The notes: generated by a model not told the origin, from the letters alone. DNA of 64,000 nucleotides from Lucifuga dentata (GCA_014773175.1 VXCM01001559.1:124001-188000), one strand, 5' to 3'; positions 13,989 to 29,741 are shown, counted from the stretch's first letter. Translations and numbers: made by a program.

Positions 13989-15820
13989 ACTGAAATCACA
14001 GGATTTCTTTCTCAAAATGTGTATAATGTCTGTAAAAAGGGTTCTTAGGTTGATCGATAAAAGTGCCTCTGAGATAATTATTTTATCAAGTCAAGCTTAG
14101 CCAAAATATATCTCCAACCCAAAACCTCTGCAAAATAACCATGAGGATGAAATGAGGATGAAACGTTTTTTTTTTATGACACTATCTTCAAAAATGTTAC
14201 ATTGACTATTACAAAAATGCTGTTTTTATTGGTTACAACTCCAGTGGGTTTTACTTGTGGCAGCTTTCAATTGGATGAATCTAGCTCCAAATGTGGTTAT
14301 GCTCTGAAAATCTGCTGATCGAATAAAGGAAGCACACTCTGCCATTATGGGCCATAGTAATTGGTGGACTGACTTGTTTTGCCAATCCTGGGCACATACT
14401 GTTTTCACCAGCGCTATCGGTCAATACTAAAAATCATTTATCCATCCTGTGAAATCCAATGAAAATGTTGTTGGTTTGGCTGACAAACAGCTAAGAAAGT
14501 AAACGGAGGAGTTTGTGGACTTTTATTCTTCTTAGATTATGGCATATGTGGAGTTGATTTAACCTGTAAAATGTACTCTTCATAGTCAGATCCAACTTAT
14601 CGACTGTGTTTTGTTTTGGCTACATAAATTGCCTTCTAATGACCACAATAGTAACAGCTGATATCAGCTAAGCGAGACGCTTCATAAATCCTATGGTACT
14701 GATACTGCTGAAAAGACTAAACTTTCAAACGAGGCAGAGTGTGCATACACTGAAAATATGCAAAATGTTTACGTGTTCAATTGTTTCTTAAGAAGTTAAC
14801 TCTGCTGGACACTCAAAACCTTCGAACCAGCGTCACATCACTTACTGTAAGCAGGAATACGAAAAACTTGCCACCAAACAACAAAACTGACACAGAAATA
14901 CAACTTTGAGAAGATTATTTTTTTTAAAATGTTAAAAAAAAAAAAAAAAATNAAAAAAAAAAAAAAAATCAGACTAAGAGCCACAAAGTTGGTCTACTAA
15001 GTGTATGCTGACAGGTTAAAGATTAATTAGTGAAAATTTATATGTACCCACATAGAGGTGAAAACATATACAAAACTTTAAATTGAACCTAAGGTCATGC
15101 GCCTTGATTAATCTAAAACTGAAATTGGGATTATCCATTCATTCTCTACATCCTTTTATTCAAGAACAGGATGATCTGTCTGGGAAACTGGCCCATCATA
15201 ATAACTTCTACCTTCAGGGAATACCAGTCATCGATGCTGTATGCTCCAAAAAAAAACAGGATTAGCATCTGTTGTTTGTGAACAATACTGATAGTTACAA
15301 GATTCAGATGTTATAGTTACGATCAGAGCGCCAACTAATCGAGCTGAGAAAATCTAAATTTTAAAAAATTGTTTACTTCTCAACAGTATTTATTTTAGAC
15401 TTTCTGTATATTAAAACTGGAATATTGTCACATAATTATTTTATACTCATCTCGATCCGAAAATAGAGCAATCCTAAATAAAATGATCATTAATCCCAAC
15501 AGACAAGTTTTTTCAAATACCGTAAATTAACCAACAATTTAATACATGCATTCCCAATCACAATGAAAAGAGTGTATTACTTCCATTTATGGTCATGCAC
15601 ACCCAGATCAAAACTAATATATGAAATGTACAATAATTACCATTTTTCTCTGTCATCTATAAACAACATTACCATGGCAACACATCATGACGACACCTAC
15701 CTAATCCACTTTGCTTTATCTCGGGGGATTGGCGTGAGCAGAACGAGAAAAGGCGATAGCTTCCTACTTTGGAGGATGACGTCTCTGACAAGACCTGATG
15801 GAAATATCACATACACACAG

Positions 15821-15860
<40 letters not shown>

Positions 15861-18569
15861 CAAACTGTGGTAATAGCTCATAGTGTCTGATATCATACAC
15901 TGATCCCTATTGCTTATTGCTAACCTGCACAATGAAACATGACCTTTGATATGAATTAAGACAAAAGCCAAAGTAGTGAAGCCATCCATAAAACATACAG
16001 TTTCAGTATCAGTAACTAAACACACACACACACACACACCACGGCTGCAGAAACAAGTGCCTAACAGACAATTTGTTTTAAGTGCTACCCTCTTTAAATG
16101 AAGAAAAGTGTGATTTTAAGCAAAGACCACACTGAAAATGATCTGAGCAATAAGATTCTGGTACTATGAGTTTGTTTTCCACAATAGACCCACTGGTCTG
16201 CGTGTTTCACCTCCATAGATCCAGTCTTGTGATTGCGAATGAGTGGGGATCTTCTCTGAATGGTGATTGGCTCAGACAGCTGGACGGCCCGGTCAGTCTC
16301 ATCACGTGATAGGTCCTCCAGGCTGCCGGGGTCAGGCTGTTTCTGCCCGTTCTGAATGTGCAGGGTAAAGAAGACACAGTGTTGCTATTTACAGAGAAAT
16401 ATGTGGTAAGAACGTTTTGCTGCCATTCTACCTGCAGCGCTACCTCAGCAGAAGCGGGCCTGAAGCCAAAACCGGTTGGTGCATTCTCCTCCTCCTCCAC
16501 TCCTTTGACGCCGGGGCTGAAGTGAAGCTCCACGTGGAAGCGTTCTTCTGAGGAGATGTCCTTTAAGGAGGAATAACAGAAATGTTCTCCTCACACACAG
16601 AATAATATCAACAAATGCCCTGCAATAACTACCAATGTCTTGATTATTATGAAGTCGTATTGATGCAGCGCTGTACCTTCACGATGATACTCACAGCGTT
16701 GGTAGTCTCAGGAAAATTGTGTTCTGAGTTATGTGTGTATGTGTATTGTGTGTCATCTGTTATATACTATTTGTGAATAAGGCTGATAAGAACAAGTTTA
16801 ACGCGGATACAGAAGGTGTGCAGAAAATGTGACGCAAGTGCGGCCAAAACAGCATGCCGCCGAGGCTGCTTTTGATGGTTGATCATGAAGTAGGTATAGA
16901 GGAAAGGAGAGAGGGACAGAAAAAACAAATAATGGAGAACTTTTACCATCTTACAGCCAGTGAAAATAACAGTAATTCCTCCTCTTTGCTAAGGAACAAC
17001 AACTCTCCTTCCGTTGCCTTTTGTTTTGATGTGGGCAACTGAACCGGAAAACTGCTTCTATTTCAACTGGGTTTGTTTTGCGTTTTGTGGCTTTGTCCCA
17101 CAGCGCCACCAAAAGTCCTGGAGTTGAAGTGCGTGGTCGTCATGAAAGGCGTGGGAACCATGAATGCCAGGAACAAGCAGGCCGTTGGTTCGGAGGCAAT
17201 GTCCTGAGCAACTTGTTCAATTTTGTTTGCATATAAGGAATAAAATAATACCTTGTTGTTGTCCTCGTACAGCATGATTACGATCTGAGTCATGTAGTTG
17301 AGCTCAGAGACGGCGCTCAGGTAATCCATGGCACGCTTCCACTGCTGGTCCTTCTCCTCCTGTTGACACAGCAAACCTCCATTTCAGCTCTCACCTGTTT
17401 AATAACCACTGACATTTTTTCTGTAGGATTTAACTTTGACATCTTACATCAAGCAAGCCTCCATAGCGGAAAATGCTCAGCAGGGAGTGGACATGGCTCT
17501 CACTGGTGAAATATAATCGTGTCCTCACGTGGCGCCCAGGAGACATTACCCCACGAGAATACCTGCAAACGAGACATTTGCTGCATTAGATCTTCCATAG
17601 TATTCTCGGCTGTCAGTCCAACACTCTGTTTTACTTTAAACTATTCACGTCATATCAGGTTTGACAAGAAATGTTAAGACTCACAGAGGGTGTAGTTTGT
17701 TGACAGACTCGTCCTCGTGGGTTCTCTGCAGGTCAAGCTGGATTTTTCTCACCAGTGGAAGGCAGTAGGCGTATGCTATGTCCAGCTTCTCCACTTTGTT
17801 TATACCATATTCCTGATAGAAACACATATGAAACATGCTTAAAAAGCCGCAGAATTGCTGATTTAGTAAAACCTCTAGCAGCCTTTGGGTGGCAAATTGT
17901 CTTTTCACTCAGTGTTGTTCTTTATTCTCAGACTCTTAAATATGAGATCTAGCAAATGGCTTGACTGTGATATTTACAACAACAAAAAGACTCATGCTTC
18001 ATAAATAATGGAAAATATGATTAAATTATCAACAAATCTTTACTTTAACATATAATATCTCAAGCAAGCTAAGGTCACAGACAACAAACTATGCTGCTCA
18101 TCTGAACAAAGCAAACTCATAATTGGGTTCATAACTGGGCATGCTGATATGTGCAACCAACAGGGTCTCTATTTCTGCCAATTTTTCTTATCTGACACCA
18201 CTTCTGAATCAGGGAACATCACTGTGTGGACTGCTGCTAGAAAAAAAAAAAATCCTATGTTTACCGCCATCTTAGGTATGAAAAAACAGATATCTGAAAA
18301 ACTCCATTACCGTTAAGACCTTACCTGTGGAATGACAATGTCAGCCAAAGCCCGAGACAATCTGAAGAGCTCCAACGTGTCCTCCAGCCCCAGCGTCGCA
18401 TTGTGTATAACATCGTACTTCACGCAGTCATAAATGTCAGGTATCTTGCTGATGTCGTAGCGGCCGTTCTTCATGTGGAAGTCTCTCTCCAGCTTGGACC
18501 AGCGCTGCAGCATCAGCTCCAGTGTCTCGCTGTGGTACAGCTGCAGGTCTGAGAACCCGAGAGTGAGTG

Positions 18570-18606
<37 letters not shown>

Positions 18607-21600
18607 AAACTACATAATATTCAGTTATGTGCATTTTTTTCCCTGCATCACATTTGCATTACAATTCCATTGAATGTTGAATTCCATTGGGAATTCAACA
18701 AATGAACTCACGGTATTTAGAAATTTATCAAATGACTGAGATAACGTGAGTTAAAACCTACACATCGGCCTTAAAAATGGATTACACTAAATATAAAATG
18801 TACAGTTCTACACAGGTGGCTGAAAAGTCGAATCCTCAAGATTGTCGCCTTGCTTACAGAGGAGTCTGACTCACCGACAGATTTGGGGTCGTCCATTTTT
18901 TCGCGGATCTGGGAAGTGAGGCTCTGAATGAGGGCATAGACCTGGTCACATGTGGCCACAGGGTTTTGGACCATCTTCATTGAATTCACCAAAGAGGCAC
19001 TACAGGTTGGGGCCAGCTGGAAAACAAAAAAACAAAAAAAACAAAAAAAAAAAAAAAAANAAAAAAAAAAAAAAAACCAAAACAAAAGAAACAGCATGAA
19101 GAAATCTGTGCTACTAATAACAGACCTTGGGCCAGATTCATTAAAAAATGGCACTAAAGGTGTAGCACTGCACTTACTGTGTGCCGTGATAACTGAAGCT
19201 CATTCATAAAGCTTCTCCAATGATAATCAGCATACTGGTGTCACATTAAAAGACCATACTGGCCATTTTGATGGCCATCTTATGAAGTCACAGTCGTTAA
19301 AATTTTTCAATAAACGCAGATCTTCTGTTGGGACTATATTCCCTGGTGGAGACATACATTCACTCTGCGCTTTTTATTGCACTTAAATGCTAAANCTATA
19401 TTCCCTGGTGGAGACATACATTCACTCTGCGCTTTTTATTGCACTTAAATGCTAAAATTACGCAACTTTGAAAAATCTTGAATAAGCGTCTTGTTTATAA
19501 TGGATTACCTATCCGAAGAATGTTTCATGTATCAACAAGTTGATTTTAATGCATGCATTAATGCATTAAAACCATCTCATTGCATCATTAATCATCAATT
19601 AAAATGCATTAATAATTTTCCTTTGCTGGTTTAATGTGTGAATGTCACTTTAAAGAACCACCCATTTTGCATGTTTGAGCCTAATATATTCAATTTTCAT
19701 ACATGTAACATTACTGACACTTATTTCCCAAAGCACACTACTGGAATGGTGAATTAATTTTTTCTCCTACCTTCCAGACTGCCATTGGTTTCAGTTCATT
19801 CTGGTATGCTATTAAAATCAACTTGCTGATANTTTTTTTTTTTTTTTTTGTTTTTTTTTTAAGTTTCGTAATTTTAGCATTTAAGTATAATAAAAAGCGC
19901 AGAGTGAATGTATCTCTCCACTGGGGAATATAGTCCCAAAAGAAGACTTGCGTTTATCGAAAAAATTTAAATGACCGTGACTTCATAAGGCTGCGTAACT
20001 ATTAGCAGGAGAAACATCGATTTTTAAGGTGGGTGTGTCGCTTGAATATTTGATTTTAAAAGATTAAGAGATTTTTCAAAATATCAGGAAAGCTGAAATA
20101 CTGTTTTATCCTTTGGGAAATGATTGTCATTAACCTTATTTGTATGAAAATTGAATATATTAGTTTAAAGCAACATTCACACATTAAACCGGCAAAGTAA
20201 ACATAAATCTGCTTTAGATCTCCACACTTTAAGAGTGACACTAAAATAACAGGTAAACGTGCATATTAACATGGTATTTGTGCATACTGACATAGTAATT
20301 CATCTGCTACTGTTTATGAATCTGGCCCCTGCAGCAGAATCAGAACAGCTCAAAAAATGCAATCCTTTTTTCATTATGACAAATTACAACCCTTTGCATC
20401 TAAAACAACCCTTTCCCCTAGGTTTTCCTCAGCCAAAGGAGCCAAGAAACACAAGACCAACAGACTCTTAATCTACAACCATCAAAGGAGATGTAGGTGT
20501 TTGTGTTTCTTTAAAAGGCAGTGAGCTCTCGCAGGACAGACAAATGTTTTGCTACATCTCAGCGGTAATCTGAGCTAATCACCCTGTCATAGTCCTCGTC
20601 CATGAACTCTTGGTCTTTCTGCAGTATTTCATGTAGTCGGGCCTTGACACGATGCTGGCAGCTGCTCAGAGAGTCGCTGTCGTTGTCCAGCAGCCCGTTC
20701 ATGTTGGCGCTCTTTACCATCTGCACCAGGATGGGCGTCAGCTCACCTTCCAGCGCCAGCAAACCCTGATCACACACACACACACACCAAACCAAGTCAT
20801 AATCAGTGAGATTGTTTAAATGGATAGTTAAGTGGACATTTCTCTGCTGTTTTTTTCACCATGTGTCTTAAAGGTCATTTGTCAACACTTAGAGATTTTT
20901 TTTGTTAACCATGGTGGTGATTACTGTTCATAATAATGACACAGTTTTTCTTCTATATAATACAGATATTTCTACAGATGTAACAAAACTCACTTCCTCC
21001 GTAAGGACATTTTACAAACCAAAGTTAACCAATTGCTGACATTTATTGCAAAATTAAATGCTTTTATTGAACTGGCTAGATCCTGCATCACTATTGTGTT
21101 ACATAACTATGATACAGAGCAGCAAAACTGACTATATCACTAAAATTATTATTTTACATTCCTGTGGAACTCTTAGAATAAGATAAAAAAAAAAAAAGCA
21201 TAATAGAATCTTAAAGAAAAGACCTCAATCAGCCAAACACCACGTACCTTTGCGAAAGCTGCTGCCGTCATCTGCACCCTGCCTTCATCAGACGCGTAGA
21301 TCTTCAGGTCGTGTCTGTAGGTGCTGTGTAAGCGCAGCAGCCCACAGCCCGGGAATCCAGCATAGTCCCCTATAAGAACATTAAAACCACCATCAGTGAA
21401 TACGCAAACATGGACCTTGATGCTTTGCTAAAGGCAACTAGAAATTTGCTGGGGAATGAATTTCATCAGTTTGGTATGTGTGATGATGTGACCATCTTGG
21501 CATTAGCTGACCCCTATAGATGACTAACAGGGATCTTAGCTGTGATATTCTGCTTTATCAGATGAACAGCAAACAGGCTCACACACTCTTTGTGTCTCTC

Positions 21601-21977
21601 AATGGAACATAGACAAAGTTTTTTTTTGTGTGTATTTTTGGGATGATCATTTATACTAACTAAAAATAAAATGGTGTATTGTGTCAAATCTACAGTGCGA
21701 ACAACCACTACAGTAGATGAATTCATTCCACACTAGCTGCCACGGTCCCATCTTGGCTAGTGTCTCACTTTCCTTGTTTAGGGATTTTTTTTTCTTTCTT
21801 TACGTCTCTCTTCTGTCTGTCCTACCATCTCATGACGTCTGTCTTTTCATAGAGAAATTAATGTTTAGATGGCTAACCAGGTTCACCTTAGAGAGAAGAT
21901 ATATGCAACCTTGTAACTCCCAAACTTGTGTAACTTCTCACATTCAACCTTTCACAGCAGCCATTGTTCAGTTTTGT

Positions 21978-22009
<32 letters not shown>

Positions 22010-22010
22010 C

Positions 22011-22069
<59 letters not shown>

Positions 22070-25000
22070 TACTTGTGTATTCAACATTAAAACTAATTTC
22101 AGGAAAGCACATAATGGAGCTCTCAAGAAGTTAAAGAACACATGTGAATATTACATACAATAACACACATAAGATGAATGCCTCAGTACGACTTTAGTAG
22201 TTTTATTACTTCATGAGTATTATTTGCAGTAAACTTTAATCCACTACTCACTTTTGGAGACCTTTCCCTGTGTATTATAGCTACAAGACACAATGAGCAT
22301 AATGGTATTTCTGGGCCGGTCGTTCCTCTTGCCTGGTGTTGTGACCTTATATGGATCAGTGGCTGCTCGTGTGGTGGCATAATAAGCAATTTAAGGCCTG
22401 TTAAACATGAAGCCAAAGCCTCTCAGTCACAGCAGGAGTGACACTGTATGTATGTCCGACTTTGTCCGTGTGCACAAATGTGTTTCAAAAATAAATGGAT
22501 AAATTCCATCCCCAGCTGGGTCATCAGTCAGTCATCAGCATGTGTTTCCATGACAGGATTAATGTTGATGAGAGCGTAAATATATTCCTGGATGGATAGA
22601 AGTGAATTTCAAGAGCAGGAGGAATGGAATATTATGCAATGTCTCTACGAAACAAACCATCAGGCACTGTCATTATCAGTTCAGCTGCATTTCATGAATC
22701 CAACTGAAATGTAGAGCTCAATCGCAATTTTAGCATGACTCAAATACCAGCTTATCCAAATGGCTTGTGTGTGTGTGTGTCTCTCACCTTGTCCTCCAGG
22801 GTACATGCAGCGGAAGGCCCGTCCCAGCTCCTCAGCTTGTACTCTGCCTGCAGGAGTCAGCTCTCCTCCCCACTTCAGCACCAGCAGCAGAGATGGGCCT
22901 TCCTTGCGTATGTCTGACAAAACGATGCCATGAACAGTAAACAAGTCACTTCAGGTCGCTCACAGACACTCAGCTGCTGATGCATTACAAACACCTGTAC
23001 AATCTAAAGTGATTCAACAGCCCAGCAGCAAATGCTATCTTTGTGAAGCTTATGATGTTCACTTTTTGTTGACATGTTGCCAGACAGGTATTGATTCAAA
23101 CCAATGATGATTTTTGAGGCTGTATTATTTATGAAGGCATTTCATATATTTTGAGAAACCTCAATTTACATGTAATTGGCTTTTTTTAAAATTTGGTATT
23201 TACTGCAGGGCTCTTGTATTTTATTGCATTAGATTGTACAGTTAGACCTAAAACATATATATTTATAACTGCAGGTGCTCACTTGATCAGCGTAAAATTG
23301 TGCTAGGTTAAATGATTTGCGTTCACTCATGAGGTTTGGAGTTTTTCCCTGAGCCAAAGAAGCCAAGAAACACAAGACCAAAACACTTAATCTAGAAGCA
23401 CCATTAGCTTTGCATTTAGCTTAACTCACATTTCACTTGCGAGCACACGCTTATCTGGGTTTACAAGCTCTGGTAGCCCAGTTTGACTGCTGACATTTTT
23501 CCATGCCATCACCCTTCAGCCCAGGGTCAGTATGATTTTCAAATTTACGCACAACCAGGGAAACCACCTTACACTGCTTATGAGCTTCTCCATCTTTTCT
23601 GCTTCTGCTTATGTTAAACATACATATTCTCTCATTGGTTGGATGCTTGAAACATCAATGGCAGATGGGTCAAATGGTGATGGTTGATCTGTGAGTGCAG
23701 CAAGGCTGAACAGCTCAACTCCACAGGACAGACTAAGCTGGCCAGCATGGCACAATTTTACAGCTGATAATGTGTGAGCACCCTGAGAGTATGATGATTG
23801 AGGGTTGATTCTGATTTCTTCCTACCTTCCTCCTCGCTGGAGGTTTTGGGCTGCCCGTGTGGCAGGTAGGTTAGCTGCACCTTCCTGTTGATCCCCGAGA
23901 AGTGGCCATACCTTTTTTAAATAAGACAATTAAACAAAGTAGAATCATCAACACAGCTATTTATCAAAAAATCTGATTGTATGCATACTTCTACCTCTGA
24001 TAACCTAACAGGGGTTTGCTATCGTGTGTGATGTGTTAAAAACCATGCTAGTGGTTGAGTCTCCTTACATAGAAGTTAAATAGAAAGTTAAATAGGTAGC
24101 AGTATGTCCTTTTGGTTAGCATAGCATTGTGTGTGTACACGTGACTGAAGATTTGCACAAAATTCCTTTGATAGCTGCCAATTGTGGACTTTCCAATATA
24201 TAAACAAGTCTGAAAAGATGACACCTGAATGTCTCTGCAGAGCATGGTGGCTGTTTGTAAGACATTTAAGAGCTGTGTCAGGCTGATCGTGACCTTTCAA
24301 AAACTAAGTGCAGAGCGAAAGCATAGATAGAGAAAATCTCCTAACTCTGTTTTTGAAACTAAACAAGAAGTGAAACTGTAGTTAGTGAGACTGTATTCTT
24401 CATTTACCTGACTAAAGCCAATCCATCAACCATTTTAGAGTTTAACATACAGTTTTTTTCAGAAATGACCCAGAAAGAATGAGGTTAAAATGAGAGAGCA
24501 GATGTGTGCTGACCCAGTTCACTTGTCACCTACATTTCCAGAACGGTCTTCAGCTGCTCCAGCTTGGATTTCTTCTCTTCGATCTCACAATCATTGTGCT
24601 GTCCCAGTTCTGCTAACAGCTGCCGTGTGATGTCCAGCACCTCCTGTTGAGGTTCACAAAGGTTCACGCAAAACTGACCCAAACAAAAGGCTGTGAAGCC
24701 ATGAGCATTATAAGTTAAACATAATTAATCAGGCCTTTTTTCTACCCATTATATGTTACCTGCAGTTGTTTTGGCTTCTTCAGCTTCAATTTCCCAGTTT
24801 TGTATCCTCCATATTTTTCAAATAGATCAAAGAACCTGGATGAATTGAAGACAAGCTTCAGTCAAAAGGATTTAATCATTCAGAATGCTAAAGAAGAATG
24901 CAAAGAGAAAACCTACATGGGGTTGCGGACTTCCATCTTCATCTTTTGTTTGGGTGTTCTGTCTCCATGTCGGATTACTGCGATGACGCAGCGCAACTCC

Positions 25001-28000
25001 ATCCTGAAAAGGATGAAGTTTGAGGTGAAGCAGTGTCCTTGTTAGATAAGAGTTTTTTCTTCCATAATATAAAGAATGAACACTTTCATCATCAAGCTAA
25101 AGGACCATTCCGTGGTTAACTGGTACTGATGCAGGACTCACAGATTGCGTCAAGCAAGCTGGATGGATTTCACAACAGGAATACATTTTGAGTTATCGAC
25201 TCCTAAACAGGTGTTTTGGATTACAACTGAATCTAGTTTTCTTTCTTCTTTTCTTTGTTTTATTTTTCATACAGCAGTAACCACACTATTGAGTAAATGG
25301 CTGTTGTTCTTTCAATTTGTGTCATTTCAGAATCACTTTCCTGAAGTCTTGGTACCTTTGCTACCACCCAGCTGAACAAAGCGTCAGCTTGTAGGAACAT
25401 AACAGACAATTCAATTTGTGGAAATTTATGTAAATATCTGAGCTTGACTATGAGAATTTTTTATTTTACCACATGTAAAAATCCATTTCCTCCAAGTATG
25501 TAGACAAAGAGGTGATCGATAGAGCTGAATATTCATGTCTGCAACATTGTTATCCATCAGGTAACCCATTTAATGATGGTGTTTGGTCTCATGTTAGTTA
25601 TGTATCTGGCAACCTCAAAGGCGGAGAGCATCATCTCAGGTTTATAGGCTGCAACTCTCCTGGTAGACCTTAATGAGCTCATTACTATAAATTATTAGAT
25701 CATACACATGATGATAACTAAGAAACTACACGAGACAAAATGAAGCATTGTTAAACTTGTTCTTTGATTGGCCTTTGACTTCATACTGTTTTGACTCACA
25801 TGGTCCCTGAGGTGGTGGGAACAATGGGAATGTCCTCTGCTTCAGTAGGGATGGACCACGGAATCTGAAACTGAGGAGCCAGCTCCCGCATCACGATGTT
25901 CCTAAAGATCCACAAGGAGCCACAAATTCATCCAACAGATCTTTGCCACTTCCATACACAAAAAACAACCACGCCAAGCACAGAAAATGAGAAAATGACA
26001 AAAATGAAGAAGGTACCCGAGGATCTTGGCACAGTCGTCATAGTATTTCATCGAGTTCTTCACAAAACTGAACCCGTTGACGTCACACACATAGGAGTGC
26101 CCATTGGCTCGGAGAAGGTCGAAGCCACACACTGTTTGCTGCAGTGGGAGAGAGCAGGATTACTATTATCACTAATGGTGAGATTGAAGAGACTCAGCAT
26201 CAATAATGTCACTCCGGGATGATAGACAAAGTGAACTGCGACAAACCAGCACTGTACCTTTTCTTACCTTAAATGCTAGGCAAACCTTACGGGCAACCAG
26301 CTTCTCCATGGCTGAGAGCATGACAGGGTAGCGGACCTCCTTTCCTTCGCTGTCTCTCTCCACCTTCCCATCCAAAGCAGGTGACTTGCGGGCCTCAGCA
26401 TGAGCATAGTCAGGCCCCACTGTGTACACCTGAGGCCACATAAAAGAGCCACAAACATCTGTCATCCTCTAAAACCTTAAAAAGTAAAAAACTTGTTATA
26501 CAGCCCACAAAATGACCATAATACATACTACAGACCAGAAGTTTGAGGCCACCTCCAGATTAAGCATGAGCAGAGTGTGTAGCAAGTTAATCCCAAGATG
26601 ATCTGGGACAGTTGACTTGGCAGACTTGTTGACAAAATCTTGTTGAAAACTAATTAGTTACATTTATTTTATATATTTTTTTTGTCATTTCCTGTGCAAT
26701 AAATTGCAAAACAAACAGTGTATTGATGAGTTATAACCACCTCGATATAAAAATCTGGAGGTGGCCTCAAACTTCTGGCCTGTAGTGTATCTGCTGTTTT
26801 TTTTTTCTTTATATCAATACCAGTGATCTACAAATAAACTCTTGAAGCTTCAAAAGCTCACTTTCATTGCACGTTTTAATCTAAAACAGCAAAAACAAAT
26901 AACAGCAGAACATTTCTGCATTGTTTTTAATGTCATTAAGCACAATACCAAATGTGACTTTAATATTTATGTCAATTCCTGATCATCATATAATATGCGA
27001 CAAACTTGCTGATACAATCGTTCAGTTTTGGCAACGCCCAGGCCGCTGACAGACGCTGGAAAAGTCATAAATTACTTTATGTCCAATTAAAGTAACTTAT
27101 TTTAATCACAAAGTTAAGCTATAACCAACCTTTACATCGGTGCCATCTGTTGGCATGAACTCCTCATAGATGTAAGAGCCCGTCTTCCTCACGCTGCTCT
27201 CAGGTGAGTACACACTGCTCCGACTCCCAATCTACACAACAGAGTAAGTCAAGTCAGTGTTGTTGTGTTTTCACCATTACATTTTCACCATCAGGGTTCC
27301 ATAACAAATTGAAACTGTAAATGCTGAATTTTCTCTGCATCATCCATCAGTTAGAACTAAATGCTGCAACTGTGTTGACAACAATGATAATAATAATAAT
27401 GCTGGTATTTGAGTGTGTTGTATTATGAGAGGTGCTATGGGTTAATGCTTAGGTTGGTGTGTTCTCGTTTGGTCAGTTGGTTAGTAATTGCTGTTATTAC
27501 TTGACAGAAAAAAAAGGTATAAATGAAAAATGTCAAGAACAGCCATAGGTCTCTAACACTTTGCAAACATTAAAGGATGCTATTACTTTAAACACACAAG
27601 TGTTCACGGGTAAGTTAAGGGCTAAAGAGTCAAAAGGATAATTCAGATCAAAGCTCAACAATGAGTAGAAACCATCAATATTACAGGAAAAAGCTGCACT
27701 GTGTCTCTACCATGATCAACTGTTTTTTCCCAGTCTGTGCCTAGCTAATAATTAAATACATAAAAAGTAGAATTAAAATGGTAAAGAATGGCTGTTATGG
27801 CAACAGGACACAGTTTGTGATGGGCATGTGATGCGGACAGTTTTAGGATGCTGCAGATCAAAAGTTTGGCACTTTCTACTCATTAGTTGCCACTATCATG
27901 CCATCATGCTGTGGTTCCTTCACTGGTCTGAACTGGCCCTGCAGCTAGGACTTACAGATAAAAAAAAAAAAAAAAAAAAAAAAAGAATACAGATTGAGGG

Positions 28001-29710
28001 CAAAAGTTGTGAGATGAGCCACAACAGCCAAAGGAAAGACCTTTCTGAAGAGACGCTGGCTTCCTCCTCCAGCAGAGGTGGGGTAGTAGATGTAGACATT
28101 ATGGTCCTCGGCGCAGACGGGTTTCTCAACAAAAGGCTTCTGGAATATTTCTCCATTCACTTCCACGTGGTCCTCTCCCTCCACGAGGTTACACTCTGAG
28201 ACACAGACACACACAGACACAGACACACACACACAGTTTCCATTTCCAGGAAGCCCCTTTTTCATGACCCTGATAATATACACAGTTGATGCTTGCCCTG
28301 CCAGTGTTTAATCCTGAAGCAGTCATATCATCTGAACCATGCAACTTTGTTTGGTCGTTATAAAAACAGTCATTACCGTCACGAAAGCCAGAGACAGAAA
28401 ACATCCGATCACTCCTCAGTCTCTAAGTCACTGAGTAAAAACAGGATTTGAATGCCAGACCCATCATATCACAGCACTTAAGTGTGTGTGTGTGTGTCAG
28501 TCGCACCTGCTTCACATTTGATACTATATTTATCCACCAGCTAAAATAAAACCAAAGCCGTCTTAAATGAATGGCCTCAGGATGCTGCACAGACATGCTT
28601 GAGAGGTGCTTTAAGAAAGCAATGAGAATTGAATGAGAAGTTTACGTTATCCTTTGCATTGTTTTTTTTTTTCCCAGTGTGATGTTAACTTAAATAAAGT
28701 TAAAATGTCAGATTTTCACTCTGTTCCAGGTTGTATTAAGTGTTGCAATTTCTCTTTCTGATTTAATGCTTTCTGTCAACTCTGATCAGTTGCTGATTTC
28801 CTACATTTCTCCAAATGCATTTCAAATTCTTTTTTTTTTCTATTTAGGTAGAGACAACAGTAGCAATAGTGATGGGGGANCTTCCAGCCCCTGTACGTGA
28901 AACTCTGCACTGTATTCTGTCTCAAACAGCCAAACCTACAGAAGAGCTAATAAATAAAGAATAACATATTGATTCTTATTGATTAGCAGACTGACCATCT
29001 GGATTGTCTGGGTCACGGTTCAGTACAGCGTAGCGTGGCAGATCAATCCCTTCCTCTTGCAGGATGCGATATACCTCCCTCCTGTTTAGAAAACAAAAAA
29101 ACAACAACATAAAAAAAAAGATGATTGTGATGTCCTCACAATCTGCATGGAGAATTTTTTCCAAAGCGGCCAGAGTGTGAGGATGATGTACCTGTCCTGT
29201 ATGAAGTACTGCATGTTCAGGTCGTTGATGAGCAGAGGGTTCCTTAGTTTGGCATAACTCACTGCTTTATCCAGCGGGAATCCTGGTTCACACACACAAA
29301 GGATTAATGTCATAAAACTGCAGGCCAAACTTTTATTTTTCTTCACAGAAATCCATATTAGTGCCCACAAAAGAACCAAAGCCATTTTAGTTGTTCATGA
29401 TTAAGCCCAAAGATAAGGAATTACCACACAATGGGTGGAAGCGGGAACACAAATTCAAATTTACAGCTTTTACAAAGAGCAGAAATACTGAAAGACAGTT
29501 AAAAAAAAAAAAAAAANTAAAAAAAAAAAAAAAACACAGTAGATAAGCCTTTATCTTTTATTTGACATCATTGTTTTAGGAGAACATATGTAGATGTCAG
29601 ATCCTAAGGAGAACAAAGTGCTGTATACCTGAAAATCTATTTATCTATTTCAAAAACATCATAAAAAAATGGGTTTTTTCCAATGTAGTACTTTGGAAGT
29701 GTTTAAAAAA

Positions 29711-29741
<31 letters not shown>

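Noticed and set aside
20559..20582. Read-through of ppip5k1 exon 16 to VISSDYR and stop as a short isoform
   Set aside because: Possible through intron retention, but the phase-correct donor at 20583/20582 joins a conserved continuation; no evidence for a terminal exon here.
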